Assembly: GCA_030144725.1 (NCBI GenBank)
Contig: JASKMD010000026.1
Location: 15,698,814 to 15,762,813 of the forward strand
DNA length: 64,000 nt
Direction: 5' to 3'
Origin: Haematococcus lacustris
Lineage: Eukaryota > Chlorophyta > Chlorophyceae > Chlamydomonadales > Haematococcaceae
In this document: one piece after another, positions 21,395 through 33,177 of the stretch
Layout: the number at the start of each line of letters is the position of its first letter
Numbering within the stretch: position 1 is the stretch's first letter
The notes under the pieces: generated by a model
Seen by the model: only the letters and a program-made list of their open reading frames with translations
What the model was told of the DNA's origin: nothing
Databases searched by the model: none
Made by a program: the position numbers and the translations under genes

Positions 21395-23297
21395 ATGTCT
21401 CCACACCTCAAGCTAATTTACTTCGAATTTGTAAGCATCCGTCAGCAATCCCAGCGGGTGCCAGGTGTCTTACACTATCATCGTCGTGCCGCGCGCTCTG
21501 TTACATGGGCCGCTGGGGGCCGATGGACCGATCGTGGCCGACAGGGGCTGCCGCAATGTGTCACCTTGCTGCAACTCACTGTCCTCCCTGCAGCCTGGGA
21601 AAGCTGAGGTGACTCGTGTGTTGCTCAATGTGGGCAAGATTCCCTTTGAAGACTACATCATCAGCCGGGAGCAGTGGGCTGAGCTGAAGCCGACCATGCC
21701 CTATGGCCAGGTCCCAGTGCTGGAGGTGGGTGCCTGTGAAGGTGCAGGGGGAGGGGGAAGGGGATGGGGGCATGCAACCGCTGCCGCTTCCACCTGGCCT
21801 GTGCTGCTGCCTGACCTGCAAGCTGTCCTGGGCTGCAGGTGGACGGCAAGCAGCTGGCCCAGAGCTCAGCCATTGAGCACTATGCAGCCAGGCTGGCGGG
21901 GCTGTACCCACAGGATGCGTAAGCTGTGTCTTGGGCCTGGAGTGACATGCCTCATGGAGTGTCATGTGTGACTTGTAAATTAGACAAGCCTGTTACACCA
22001 TCACACCCAAGAACACCCTATCGCCTAAACGTGAGTGTAGCTATGTTCAGCACTATTGAGCCATCATGAGTATGTGAGCTGCATGAGGGCCTTTGGCTCA
22101 GCCCTGCCCTGCTGCTGGGCTGCAGGTGGGAGGCGGCCAAGGTGGATGAGCTGGCGTGCTTCATGAGCGAGTGGCTAGAAGACTGTGTTCGGTAATTCTA
22201 GGCACCTACATCCCTGGTTTGCAGCTGCCATTAGCAGCAGCAATAGGAGCCAAGAGGTTGAGAACAGTGAGATGCCTTACATGCCCCTTACATCCCATAA
22301 CCAAAATTGGGTTTGCCGTGAAGCTGGTGGCCCAGCTGTGTGCCTGCGCAGCACCTTTTACATTAAAGATGCTGATGAGAAGCTGGCGGCCTGCAAGGCC
22401 ATGGTGGAGGGTCCTCTGCAGACCAGGATGACCAAGCTCAACTCGCTGCTGGTGAGGCACACCCCTGCCCCACTGCGCCCTTGGCCCCCAGCTGCTGTCC
22501 CCTTGCCTGAGCCAGTTGCTTCACCACCTTGCTGCCAGCACCACCCCTGCTGCTGCGACCCCTGTCCCACCCTCGTGACTGCCCCCTGGCCTCCTACCCC
22601 TTGCCTGGCCTGCAGACTGAGGCCGGGCCTGACGGCTACTTGGTGGGCGGCAGGATGACCTATGCGGATGTGGCAGTGTACGTGATGACCAGCAACATCA
22701 TCTGTGGCTTCCTTGATGGTAAGATTGCCGGCACAGTATGGAGCCAGCCCTCTACACCTACAGCTCCCATGCAACCCAGCCAGCCCTCAATACCAGGCAT
22801 TCTTAGCTGGAGCTGTCCCTTGTGCCAGGCTGCCAGCAGGCAAGGTATGATTGCATCACCGCCAGCAGTGTGCAAGATTCAGGGGTGGCCTGATTAGGCT
22901 TATTTCCCAAGCTGACATCACCTGGGTTGCTGACAGGGTTGCCAAAGCTGGTAACTAAGGGGACCTTAAGCAAGGTTACATTTCTTTGTAAGCGAACCCG
23001 TGGCTTACCGCCCTGAGGCTTGCCGTGGCCTTGTGTGGCGGCAGGCCCTAGGTGTGCCCTCACAGCCTGCAGGTGCCTCCTGGTGGCACCCCTGCTTGGT
23101 CCACAGCGACCTGGCCTCAGCCCTAACCCGTCCTGGTGCCCCTGGCTGCAGGCGTGCCCCGCGACCTGTACCAGCCCTTCCCCGCCATCACCGCCTTCCA
23201 CACCCGCATGGCCAGTGTGCCGCAGATCAGGGACATGTACCAGGGCGTCACGGAGGGGTTGCGCATGGCGTTTAAAGCCGGGGCTGCCAGCGCATGA
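21395..23297 (+). CDS. Sigma-class glutathione S-transferase, copy 5
   Basis: Exons 21395-21430, 21594-21725, 21839-21918, 22126-22191, 22352-22451, 22616-22718, 23152-23297 encode 220 residues starting MSPHLKLIYFEF. Differences from neighbours include IEHYAARL (Arg to His in the segment after the glutathione-binding Ser-Ser) and KLAACKAMVEGP (Arg to Cys). Exon 4 ends with a CG before its donor where other copies have AG; Arg is still encoded. Exon 6 gives VMTSNIICGFLDG. The frame is intact. TGTAA signals are at 23470-23474 and 23480-23484. Confidence 0.91.
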
Positions 23298-23469
23298 GCA
23301 GCAGGGTGGTGTCAGGGTCAGTGGAGGGGAGGGTGGCCAGCTCAGTGTTCATGTGGCTGCTGCCCTGGTGGCTGATGGCTGCCAGGTTCTGCAACATGCA
23401 TGATGTGTTTGGTTTAGTAGGGCCAATAGCCCATACACTGGGATGTAATAGGGGGTTGTTTGTTGTCAT

Positions 23470-23484
23470 TGTAACATAATGTAA
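23470..23484 (+). terminator. Polyadenylation signals (TGTAA twice) of GST copy 5
   Basis: Two TGTAA pentamers ten bases apart lie about 173 bases after the stop, as after copy 2. Confidence 0.55.
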
Positions 23485-23672
23485 ACAGCTTGCCCTATAA
23501 ACACTCCGAGAATACAAACAGCCCTGCTTTGATGCTGCCATGTATTGATGATGATGACAAGATCAAGAGGGCAAGCACGCCTCCTTTTACCACAGCCTCC
23601 CTGGCTGTATGAGTCACTGCGGAGGCGGGGGAGAAAAAAGTACCAATTTCATGGTTCCCACTTCTCACTCGG

Positions 23673-23686
23673 TCGCAACGTTGCGA
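23673..23686. promoter_or_regulatory. Palindrome TCGCAACGTTGCGA upstream of GST copy 6
   Basis: Identical element 127 bases before the ATG of copy 6. Confidence 0.5.
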
Positions 23687-23812
23687 AAACCCTACCGGGT
23701 CAACGGCGTAGACGCGCACGGTACCATCAGTGGCATCACTGGTAGCAAAGCGACAAAGCGACCGACAACGGAGTGAGGGCCTCGTCAAGTCGATCCGTTG
23801 GCCAAGCACGAG

Positions 23813-25669
23813 ATGGCTCCCCACCTCAAGCTCATTTACTTCGACTTTGTAAGCATGCGGCAGCGATCCCAGCGGGTGCCAGGTGTCCTACACTATCATC
23901 GTGGTGCCGCGCGCTCTGTTACATGGGCCGCTGGGGGCCGATGGACCGATCGTGGCCGACAGGGGCTGCCGCAATGTGTCACCTGCTGTCCTCCCTGCAG
24001 CCTGGGAAAGCTGAGTTGACCCGTGTGTTGCTGAATGTGGGCAAGATTCGCTTTGATGATCACATCATCAGCCGGGAGCAGTGGGCTGAGCTGTAGCCGA
24101 CCATGCCCTATGGCCAGGTCCCAGTGCTGGAGGTGGGTGCCGATGAAGGTGCAGGGTGCAGGGGAGGGGGGCATGCACCTGCTGCTGCTTCCACCTGGCC
24201 TGTGCTGCTGCCTGACCTGCAAGCTGTCCTGGGCTGCAGGTGGACGGCAAGCAGCTGGCCCAGAGCTCAGCCATTGAGCGCTATGCAGCCAGGCTGGCGG
24301 GGCTGTACCCACAGGATGCGTAAGCTGTGTCTTGAGCCTGTGTACATGGTGCATCATGCAGAGGCACCTCACTCATGGCACATGGAGTGAGATGTGTGAC
24401 CTGTCGGCTAGACAAGCCTGTCACACCATATTCACACCCAACAACACCCTAATGCCTGGACATGAGTGTGGCGATGTTAAGCAGTACTGACCCATCATGA
24501 CTGTGTCAGCTGCAGGAGGGCCCTGGTCTTGCCTCTGCCTGAGCCCTACCCTGCTGTTAACTGCAGGTGGGAGGCAGCCAAGGTGGATGAGCTGGCGTGC
24601 TTCATGAAGGAGTGGTGGGCGCCATTTATCAGGTGAGCATGCTAGAGCAGGAGCAAGCGGGGAGTCACAGCAGATGTCGATTGTCTCGTGAGTTGCAGCA
24701 TTGCCAGGACTCCCAGTGTGGCTGTGGTGGTCACCTAGCTGATGGGAAGGTCCAAACCTGCCTGTGCAGCACCTTCTCCATCAAGGACGCTGATAAGAAG
24801 GCGGTGGCCCACAAGGCAGTGGCAGAGGGCCCCCTGCAGACAAAGATCGCAAAGCTCAACGCGCTGCTGGTGAGGAACACCCTTGTCCTACCCTGCCCCT
24901 GGCCCCCTTCTGCTGTCCCCCTCGCCTGAGCCTGCTGCTTCACCACCTCGCTGCCAGCACAACCCCTAATGCTTCGACTCTCAACCCGCACTCGCAACTG
25001 CCCCCTGCCCCTTGCCTGGCCTGCAGACAGAAGCAGGTCAGGACGGCTACTTGGTGGGCGGCAGGATGACCTATGCAGATGTGGCAGCCTTCGTGGTCAT
25101 GAGCTTCTTGGGCAGCGGCTTGTTTGATGGTAAGGTTGTGCCTATGCAGCCTAGCGAGCCCTGCACACCAGGCATGCTTAGCTGGAGCTGTCCCTTGTGC
25201 CAAGCTGCCAGCAGGCAAGGTATGATTGCATCACCGCCAATAGTGTGCATATGTCAGGGGTGGCCTGATCAGGATCACCCTCAAAGCTGACATCATTAGC
25301 GTCGCTGACAGGGTTGCCAAAGCTGGTAACTAGGGGATCCTCAAGCAAGGTCACACTTGTTTGTGTGAGCCCTTGGCTCACTGACCTGAGGCTTTCCCTG
25401 GCCTTGTGTGTTGGCTGCCCTAGGTGTGCCCTCACAGCCTGCAGGTGCCTCCTGGTGGCACCCCTGCTTGGTCCACAGCGACCTGGCCTCAGCCCTGACC
25501 CGCCCTGGTGCCCCTGGCTGCAGGCGTGCCCCGCGACCTGTACCGGCCCTTCCCCGCCATCACCGCCTTCCACACCCGCATGGCCAGTGTGCCGCAGATC
25601 AGGGACATGTACCACGGCGTCACGGATGGGTTGCGCATGGCGTTCAAGGTCGGGGCTGCTAGCGCATGA
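23813..25669 (+). pseudogene. Sigma-class glutathione S-transferase, copy 6, nonsense codon in exon 2
   Basis: Exons by homology: 23813-23848, 24001-24132, 24240-24319, 24567-24632, 24770-24869, 25027-25129, 25524-25669. In exon 2 the AAG of ELKPTMPYG is TAG (24094-24096), which stops translation after about 43 residues, before the glutathione-binding VP and SS motifs. Other changes cluster here: IRFDD for IPFDD, WWAPFI for WLEDFV in exon 4, DADKKAVAHKAVAEGP in exon 5, and YHGVTDG for YQGVTEG in exon 7. Exon 5 belongs to the same class as copy 1, suggesting gene conversion or unequal crossing over. Splice sites remain intact. Alternative explanations are a sequencing error or a recent null allele. 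Confidence 0.85.
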
Positions 25670-25884
25670 GCAGCAGGGTTGTGTAAGGGTCACGGGAGGG
25701 GAGGGTGGCCAGCTCAGTGTGCATGTGGCTGCTGCCCTGGTGGCTGATGGCTGCCAGGTTCTGCAACATGCATGATGTGTTTGGTTTAGTAGGGCCAATA
25801 GCCCATACACTGGGATGTAATAGGGGTTGTTTGTTGTCATTGTGACGTAATGACAAGCAGCCTGACGGCTGACGGCTTAAGCGG

Positions 25885-25909
25885 TGTAAGCCACCTATCT
25901 CTAATGTAA
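25885..25909 (+). terminator. TGTAA signals after GST copy 6
   Basis: TGTAA at 25885-25889 and 25905-25909, downstream of the copy 6 stop. Confidence 0.4.
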
Positions 25910-26046
25910 ACAGCTTGCCCTATAAACACTCCGAGAATACAAACAGCCCTGCTTTGATGCTGCCATGCACTGATGATGATGACAAGATTAAGAGGGCAAG
26001 CACGCCTCCTTTTACCACAGCCTCCCTGGCTGTATGAGTCACTGCT

Positions 26047-29029
26047 GGTCACCCCGGCCGTTGGTCCCGCCAATCCGTGCCAGGCCTGCCGCTCACACCA
26101 CGCGCTAGTGAAGGGTAGCTGAGTCTATCGCGGTAAGTCACGCGCGCTGAAACTCGCGTTTTAGACTGAAGCCTCCCCAATCAAGTCTCCCGGTAAAAGT
26201 TCCCCCTATATCGGGGAAATTTGTTGGCTGTGGATGGGGGAAGTTTCAAAGTGCCCAACCGCGAGATACGACCAGCACGAGCGACTAGCGAGCCCTCACA
26301 CTGGCTTGTTGGGCTCCTCCGCATGCTTTGACGCGCAACCTTGACTGCCCAGAGGCGGTTGGTAGGGGGCGGTTACTGCCCAGCAATCGCAGCCCAGCAC
26401 CCGTATGATGGAACGCTACTATCTCGATGAGCGTAAGCTCGCAGCCCTAAAGGTACTTGCTAGGGGAACCGCATCGGCGGGCCAAGAGGACAGGCCAGAA
26501 TCCTCCACAACACCCAAAAGTAGCGACGGATAAAGATGCGCCCAACGCAGTGCCACACGAGCTGCAGGAGGACCCACAGCAGGAGAAACACCTGCGGCCA
26601 GCAGCTTTCCTGCCTTGGCAGGAGCGCAGGGAGCGCTCCTATGCCCGGATGCAAGGGTGTGGTGTCTCCATGGAAGGTCAGCCATCGCTAGTCAGCTGCA
26701 CTGCAGACTGCGCCATGCGCCACCCATGCGTGTCACCGTGTGTGCTTGTGTGTGCAGCCTTCCTGGAGGCGCTCAATGCCGCTCACTATCGGCACTGTAC
26801 CCATCTCAGCAGATTAGGACAGACAGCTTCAGCCAGGCATTCTTTGATTACCTGCGGGCCATTGACCTACAGGTCCAACATCCAGTGACAGTCCCATATG
26901 TGCGCTCTTCCTAGGTAAAAAGGTTGCATGCATCTGCTGCTAGGCACAAACGTTGTGTGTCAGCATTTCCATCATCGTCACCATCATCAACATCATCATC
27001 AATACAAGGCGCTGTGTGTGTGAGTGTGTGTGTATGTGTTTGTTCATTGCTGCAGGTGTAACACAAGATGGCTATGTGCATTGTGTTGCTGGTGATGCTT
27101 TCAACAAGCCCAGCAGCTATGCCGGTGTGGCCACCCGTGACCTAGAGCAGCACACAGATACCTACCTGGATCGTTCAGGGCTGGAGGGCGCAGTGCAACA
27201 GCTGCATGGCAGTGGGCAGCTCGACCTGGCAGGTGCATTTGCAGCGGCCAGAGCTACAACACAGGCAACAGGAGCCGGAGCAGACGCAGCGGTAGCAGCA
27301 GCAAGAGCGGCAGGCGTGGACAGTGAGTCCTGTTCCAGCCTGAGGCCAGCAACATAACAGCCGGCCAGCCCTGTGCAGTGCGTGTTGTGGTTGGCTCAGT
27401 GTGCTGCAATATGCACGCAGCGAAGCAGTTTGTGTACTACCTCCTGGCCGTGGCGCTGCTGTTGCGTCAGTGCTGCGGTGTGCTGCACATGTTGCATCTT
27501 TATATTGGCTTTGCCTGCCATTTCCAGGTGTGTTGTGCGCCATGCCAGGCTCATGTTGGTGTAGCCAGGCACAAGAGGGCAGAGTGTGTGTGTATGCTGC
27601 CATGCATGTGTGTGTGTATGCTGCCATGCTGTCATGTGTGCGTGTGTCAGGTCACCTGGGCACGATATGCTGCCGTGCTGGGCATCAACACTGAGCGTGT
27701 CCGCCTCATGGCTTCCCACAACATGGCCTGCCAGTTGAAGAATAACAGCCGGTATGCGGCTGCCCTCCATCTACCTGTCAGCAGACATGGCTCAGCTTCA
27801 GATGAGGGGGTTACGTGGGCCCCATGAGCAGCGCATGGCAGCTGCCAAGCTCAAGTGCATGGAGCTCAAGGCGTGCATGCCCTTGAGAAGGAGAAGCACC
27901 ATGTGTGCTGAGGGTTAGCGCCCTCTCATTGCACGAGGCTTGGTGCTCCTAGTCAAAAATCAGGTGTGTGTGGCATGGCAAGGGGGCTGGGTATTCAGAG
28001 TGTTCAAGGTGTGCTGTGACACAGGTGGTTCAGTGCCGTGTTGTGTAGGTACCGTACCCAGGTGGAGCAGCTCACCAATGATGTGCATGAGTTCATGAGT
28101 TCAATGATGTGCATGAGTGAGAGGCCAGAGCAACAAGGACTCGCGCAAAGCAAGCAACGCCATTAAGGCAAAGCTCAGGACAGCCGGTCAGATTCTCAAT
28201 GAGGCAGCACTCTACCAGGCACTATGGGCGGGAGCTGCACCAATTGCTGAGTGACAGGGATAGGTGCATTGAGCAGCAAGCTCTGCTGCATATGGAGCAA
28301 GGCCGGCTGCTTGTCTGGTTGCGGCACATTATTGTTGTGTGCAAGGGGGCATGCAGTGGGCCTGAGACGCATGGTGAGGCTGAGTCAGGGCAGCCGCAGC
28401 AGTCGTTGCACCCAGGGCGGTTATTCTATACAAACAACACATGGAGGAGTACCAATACATGCTAATCAAGGCTGAGGGGATGCACATGAGCTAGGAGGGC
28501 AGGGGCACGTGCATAGCTTACCTCTTGTAACACCCTTGTGATCTCTTGTAACATGGTGGTCGTGTAATGCTATCAGTTGAGAGAATGCTAATGCTAACCG
28601 TTGAGAGCTAACCTAACTAGAGTTCATCTCAAAGTCACTTGGTCATAACCTCTACATACCATGCATGTAATCATCCGAATCCCTAGGAGCCCAGCTCCTT
28701 GTTGGTGTATTCAAGCCAAATAAGAAGGGCCGCGCCGAAGCCTAAACTTTCTAGCCTAAACACTGCTAGCACCGCCCTGCCTCCTAGACTTGATCCCTAG
28801 CTAGCCCAGCCCAACCTATCCAGAGTCACCTGGCCCCAGCCGTAACCCTCCCACCCTTGCCACCGCCTGCACCCTCCCTCTATAACACCATCAAAGGGTG
28901 ATGCGTTTGGGGTGAGTTCATGGGAGCTTGTTGCTACATACCACATGATATGTTGTGACGCGCTCGCTGCATCATGTGGTGCCCACGTGCTCAATGGTCT
29001 CTTGGGCTCCTATGTACAGGTCTGCTAGC
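26047..29029 (+). mobile_element. T1 DNA transposon, copy A (left arm)
   Basis: An unclassified DNA transposon. Its coding pieces recur in copies B, C and D. They include FLPWQERRERSYARMQG (about 26600-26660), RTDSFSQAFFDYLRAIDLQ (26810-26870), DGYVHCVAGDAFNKPSSYAG (about 27065-27125) and WARYAAVLGINTERVRLMAS (27657-27716), with plausible GT-AG introns between. A frame break near 26790 and many stops after 28200 show it is inactive. I do not recognise the family. Long inverted ends and a possible 8-bp duplication would fit Zisupton/KDZ elements, but no diagnostic motif was seen. The copy is interrupted at 29030 by a GGGTCCT-family element. Confidence 0.6.
26953..27357 (+). pseudogene. T1 coding segment, unrecognised protein
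   Basis: The most protein-like open stretch of T1. It begins in intron-like CATCAT/GTGTGT sequence, and a CAG acceptor near 27055 precedes GVTQDGYVHCVAGDAFN. It continues with a glutamine/aspartate-rich helix and an Ala-rich tail (AAVAAARAAGVDS). The same sequence is found inverted at 42636-43040 and 48572-48976 with one or two differences. No known domain is evident. Confidence 0.45.
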
Positions 29030-29175
29030 CACTCGCGCCGATTAAGGCCGGAAGTCGCTTACGTCATTTCTTCCCGGGAGGCATACTGCAGATAGCCCCA
29101 GGAAAGGCCGACTCATCGCCGTTGTAATCATCGAAAAACTCAAAGTTGCTGCGATGTTATAACTATTTGAAAAAT

Positions 29176-29627
29176 CGCCTGTACAGGGTCCTGGGCCACA
29201 GGGTTCTGTCGCACGGCTACAGGGTCCTGCGACATTTGTTTACAGGGTCCTGCCGCACGGCTACAGGGTCCTACGACACAGTTTCACAGGGTCCTGCCGC
29301 ACGTCTACAGGGTCCTACGACACAGTTTCACAGGGTCCTGCCGCACGTCTACAGGGTCCTACGACACTAGTTTACAGGGTCCTGCCGCACGGCTACAGGG
29401 TCCTACGACACAGTTTCACAGGGTCCTGCCGCACGGCTACAGGGTCCTACGACATTTGTTTACAGGGTCCTGCCGCACGGCTACAGGGTCCTACGACACA
29501 ATTTCACAGGGTCTTGCCGCACGTCTACAGGGTCCTACGACACTAGTTTACAGGGTCCTGCCGCACGGCTACAGGGTCCTACGACATAGTTTCACAGGGT
29601 CTGCTGCACGTCTACAGGGTCCTACGT
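29176..29627. repeat. ACAGGGTCCTRCSRCA array, element 1 left
   Basis: About 20 copies of ACAGGGTCCT are separated by 10-16 bases that alternate between GCCGCACGGCT-like and ACGACACAGTTTC-like spacers. Confidence 0.85.
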
Positions 29628-29889
29628 ATGCAACGACGCCCGAACACCTCGCAACACCACAACAAACGACATGTATTGCTGGTGCTGAGCACATGCATTG
29701 ATGCAAGGTGACAACACCACACAACAACACCACACAACATCACTACACCAACAACACAACGACTCATGCCTTGCTCACCACCTATGCCATGTGCACAATC
29801 ACAAGGACTAGCTGCACCTCATCATGGCTAACACCTCATCACGGGACTGCTAAGCACTTTGCCTTGCTGCCTATGCCCCATGGCACCAA

Positions 29890-30275
29890 ATCAGGCTGGG
29901 CTAGGCTAGGCTGGGCTAGCCTTGGGTAGGCTAGGCTAGGCTAGGCTAGGCTAGGCTAGGCAAGGCTAGCCTGGGGTAGGCTAGGCTAGGCTAGGCTGGG
30001 GTAGGCTGGGCTAGGCTGGGCTCCAGGTTGCCCACTGTAGGCTGCCCGCTCCAGGCTGGTACGCCAAGGGCTTCTGTGTGGGGTAGGTGCCTTGCTGCCT
30101 GGCTACTGGGTAGGGTTAGACCCAAGGGGGCAATGGGCAGCCGCTCCAGGCTGCCCGCTTCAGGCTGCCCGCTCTAGGCTGCCCGCTCCAGGCTGCCCGC
30201 TCCAGGCTGCCCGCTCCAGACTGCCCACTCCGGGCTGCCCGCTCCAGGCTGCCCGCTCCATGCTGCTACGCCAAG
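29890..30275. repeat. GGCTA/GGCTG pentamers followed by CTGCCCGCTCCAGG 14-mers
   Basis: An AGGCTAGGCT-type pentamer array (to about 30060) passes into about nine copies of a 14-bp unit, GCTGCCCGCTCCAG, at 30140-30275. Confidence 0.8.
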
Positions 30276-30779
30276 GGCTGCTGGGTGCCATTGGGTGGGG
30301 GAGAGGAGAGAAGAGGGGAGGAGGGGAGGAGGGGAGGAGGGGAGGTAGGTGGCAGACTCGGAAGTGGTGGTGGTGGGCTTGGGCAGGGAAGGGGGAAGGG
30401 GGAAGGGGGCAAGGGGCAGCAGTGTGACCATCAGACCTGCGGCAGCAAGAGGCATCCTTGCAACTAGGCTTGGCATTGGGGACCACTCATGTGCAAGGAC
30501 TGGCCACTTACAGTTATGCTCCGTGTCACGCCGCCGGGGTAGGGTACGGGGTACGGGGTACGGGGAGGGTACGGTACTTGCTGGCTCCTTGTTTGTTGCT
30601 GCTCTACCGCTTTGCTTGCAATCATCCAGGCCATGCTACACCTGCCATGCTCCAGCTGTCGAGACCTGCAAGAAAACATCAGCCAGCAAGCATGTGCACT
30701 CACCGGAAGTCCTGGCTGCCGCTCCAAGGCCTCCTACCTCCTGCTCTTGGCTGTTGCTCTTGCTTACTGCTCATGGCTG

Positions 30780-31166
30780 CAGGGGAGGGGAGGGGAGGGG
30801 AGGGGAGGGGAGGGGAGGGGAGGGGAGGGGAGGGGAGGGGAGGGGAGGGGAGGGGAGGGGAGGGGAGGGGAGGGGAGGGGAGGGGAGGGGAGGGGAGGGG
30901 AGGGGAGGGGAGGGAGGGGAGGGGAGGGGAGGGGAGGGGAGGGGAGGGGAGGGGAGGGGAGGGGAGGGGAGGGGAGGGGAGGGGAGGGGAGGGGAGGGAG
31001 GGGAGGGGAGGGGAGGGGAGGGGAGGGGAGGGGAGGGGAGGGGAGGGGAGGGGAGGGGAGGGGAGGGGAGGGGAGGGGAGGGGAGGGGAGGGGAGGGGAG
31101 GGGAGGGGAGGGGAGGGGAGGGGAGGGGAGGGGAGGGCTGGGCTGGGCTGGGCTGGGCTGGGCCGG
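30780..31166. repeat. (GGGGA)n then (GGGCT)n pentamer array
   Basis: About 71 nearly perfect GGGGA units run to 31137, with two 4-base slips near 30912 and 30993. Five or six GGGCT units follow. The purine strand could form G-quadruplex or triplex structures. The array is open in all plus-strand frames (Gly-Gly-Glu-Gly-Arg) without being a gene. Confidence 0.95.
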
Positions 31167-31503
31167 GCTGCTCCTCGCTGCTTCTGGCTGCAGCTCTACG
31201 CCGTTGCAGCCTTGCCTGTAATTACCAAGCATACTACACATGTGATGCTCATGGTCAAGGCTGTTGTCACACTGCTGGCAAGCATGGAGACATGGTTGCA
31301 GCAGCCTATGCAGGGGGGCAGCAGCCGCAGCAGAGGGGCAGCAGCAGAGGCAGCAGGGGGGCAGCAGCAACAGGGGGGCAGCAGTTGCAGGAGCAGTAGC
31401 AGCAGCAGATATAGTAGGGGCACTGTAGCACCTACCTACCTTTTGGCGGCTTGATGACTGCTGCTGGGAAGGGGGTGGGAGGGGGAGGGGGGGGGAGATG
31501 TGG

Positions 31504-31760
31504 AAGGCGGGAGGCGGGAGGCGGGAGGCGGGAGGCGGGAGGCGGGAGGCGGGAGGCGGGAGGCGGGAGGCGGGGAGGCAGGGAGGCGGGAGGGGGGGAG
31601 GCGGGGCGGGGGTGGGTTGGGGGCATGGTTTGGGCTGGGTGCCTGGGGGCTGGGTGGGGGCCTGGGTTGGGCTGGGTGGGGGCCTGGGTTGGGGGCATGG
31701 GCCTGGGTGGGGGCGGGGGAGGGAGCGGGGGCGGGGGCGGGGGCTGGGGAGGATGAATTG
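31504..31760. repeat. GGAGGCG heptamers and G-rich tract
   Basis: About ten GCGGGAG heptamers (31504-31575) lead into a GGGGGC/TGGGT-rich stretch with many G runs. Confidence 0.85.
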
Positions 31761-33177
31761 GGAGGGGTTGGTTGTGTAGGGAGAGTGGAGGGGAGGTGCC
31801 CATCAGACCTGCAACCAAGGGGCGTGCACGTGCGGTAGGGTGACCAGGCTGGGCACTATGTTAGCTATCACCGTGGCCTTACCATATCACCAGGCAACAT
31901 CTCCCATGCGTCAGTGGGGTGGGATTGCGATGAGGAGTATAGGGTGTAGGGAAGGGAAGGTAGGGTGAGGTGGGGGCTGCGATGCCACGTCAATCGAAGG
32001 GTAGGAGAGGGGAAGGGAGGCTTGGGAGTATGGGAGCATGGGAGTATGGGAGGGGAGAGGGAGAGAGAGGGGGAAGGGAGGTGGTGGTGGTGGTGGTGGT
32101 GGTGGAAAGAGGGTGGGTGGGGTGGGCTTTCTCCTGGCTGCCGGGATGTCTGGTCGCGACTGGAATGCTAGTAGTCAGACTGGGTACATGGAGCCACACA
32201 TTTGCCAAAGCAAGCCACTCACCATTTGTAGAGTGGAGTGTGTGATGGGGGAAAATGGGAGGGTGCTGCTCATGATTGCCTTTCATCGGTGCCGCTCATC
32301 ATTGCCGCTCATCGCTACAGCTTCTAACTGCTCCTGGCTGCTCCTAGCTGCGCCGCCTTACTGCTTCCAATGGCTGCACTTCCTGGCTCCTAGCTCTTGA
32401 CTGTCCTCTTAGCTGTGCCATGTTCATCTTGTTTCGGGTTCTTGGCGCTCCACCTGCAAGCAAGCCACGCCACATGAGCCTTCCTGCACCTTCTGCTCTC
32501 TATCTCGCTGCGCTTTCTGCTCCTTTCGCTCGACCTGGTCGCGGTTGCGATGAGGCTGCATGCTGCCAATAGCTTGCATTTGGCTGCGATATGCTATGTT
32601 GTGAGGCTGCTAGCTGGCGATGGCTGGCTGGCATGGCTACATCGCTAACATCACTATGCCTCTTTTGCGTATTGCGTTTGCGATGTCTTCTACGAATGAG
32701 GCTGCGATTTGCTCCTGGCTGCTCCTGGCTGCTCCTGGCTGCTAGCTCCTGCGATATGCGTGTGCTGTGTACAGTGCTGCCTCTTGATCCTATCGCCTGA
32801 CATGATTGCTATGGCTGGTCGCGAATGCTGTAAGGCTCCTGGCTAGAGATGGCTGTCTAGCTCGTGGCTACCCTTCTCGCGACGATGTCCTGTTCGCTGC
32901 TCCTGGCTGCTCCTGGCTGCCATTATGCAGCATGCCAGCTTGGCGGGGCAGTCAAGATGCTCTTCGCGATTCCTTTGCTTCCTTCACGGTTCTTTTGCGA
33001 ACCCCCCATGCAAGCCTCCATGCAACTTGATGTTTTCCATGCCACATGATGGTCCAGCAACTCCCCAACGACTGAGATTTACACTTTGGCCTGAGAGAGA
33101 CTTGTACTCCTCAAAGTCATAGCAGCCCACATATCTAATTTCAGCCCTGAAATCGTGAGCCACAGTTGACCCTGTTG

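Noticed and set aside
30349..31454. Open frames rich in Gly-Glu-Gly-Arg and Pro-Leu-Pro-Ser
   Set aside because: Stop-free reading of a pure GGGGA array on both strands; no unique sequence under constraint.
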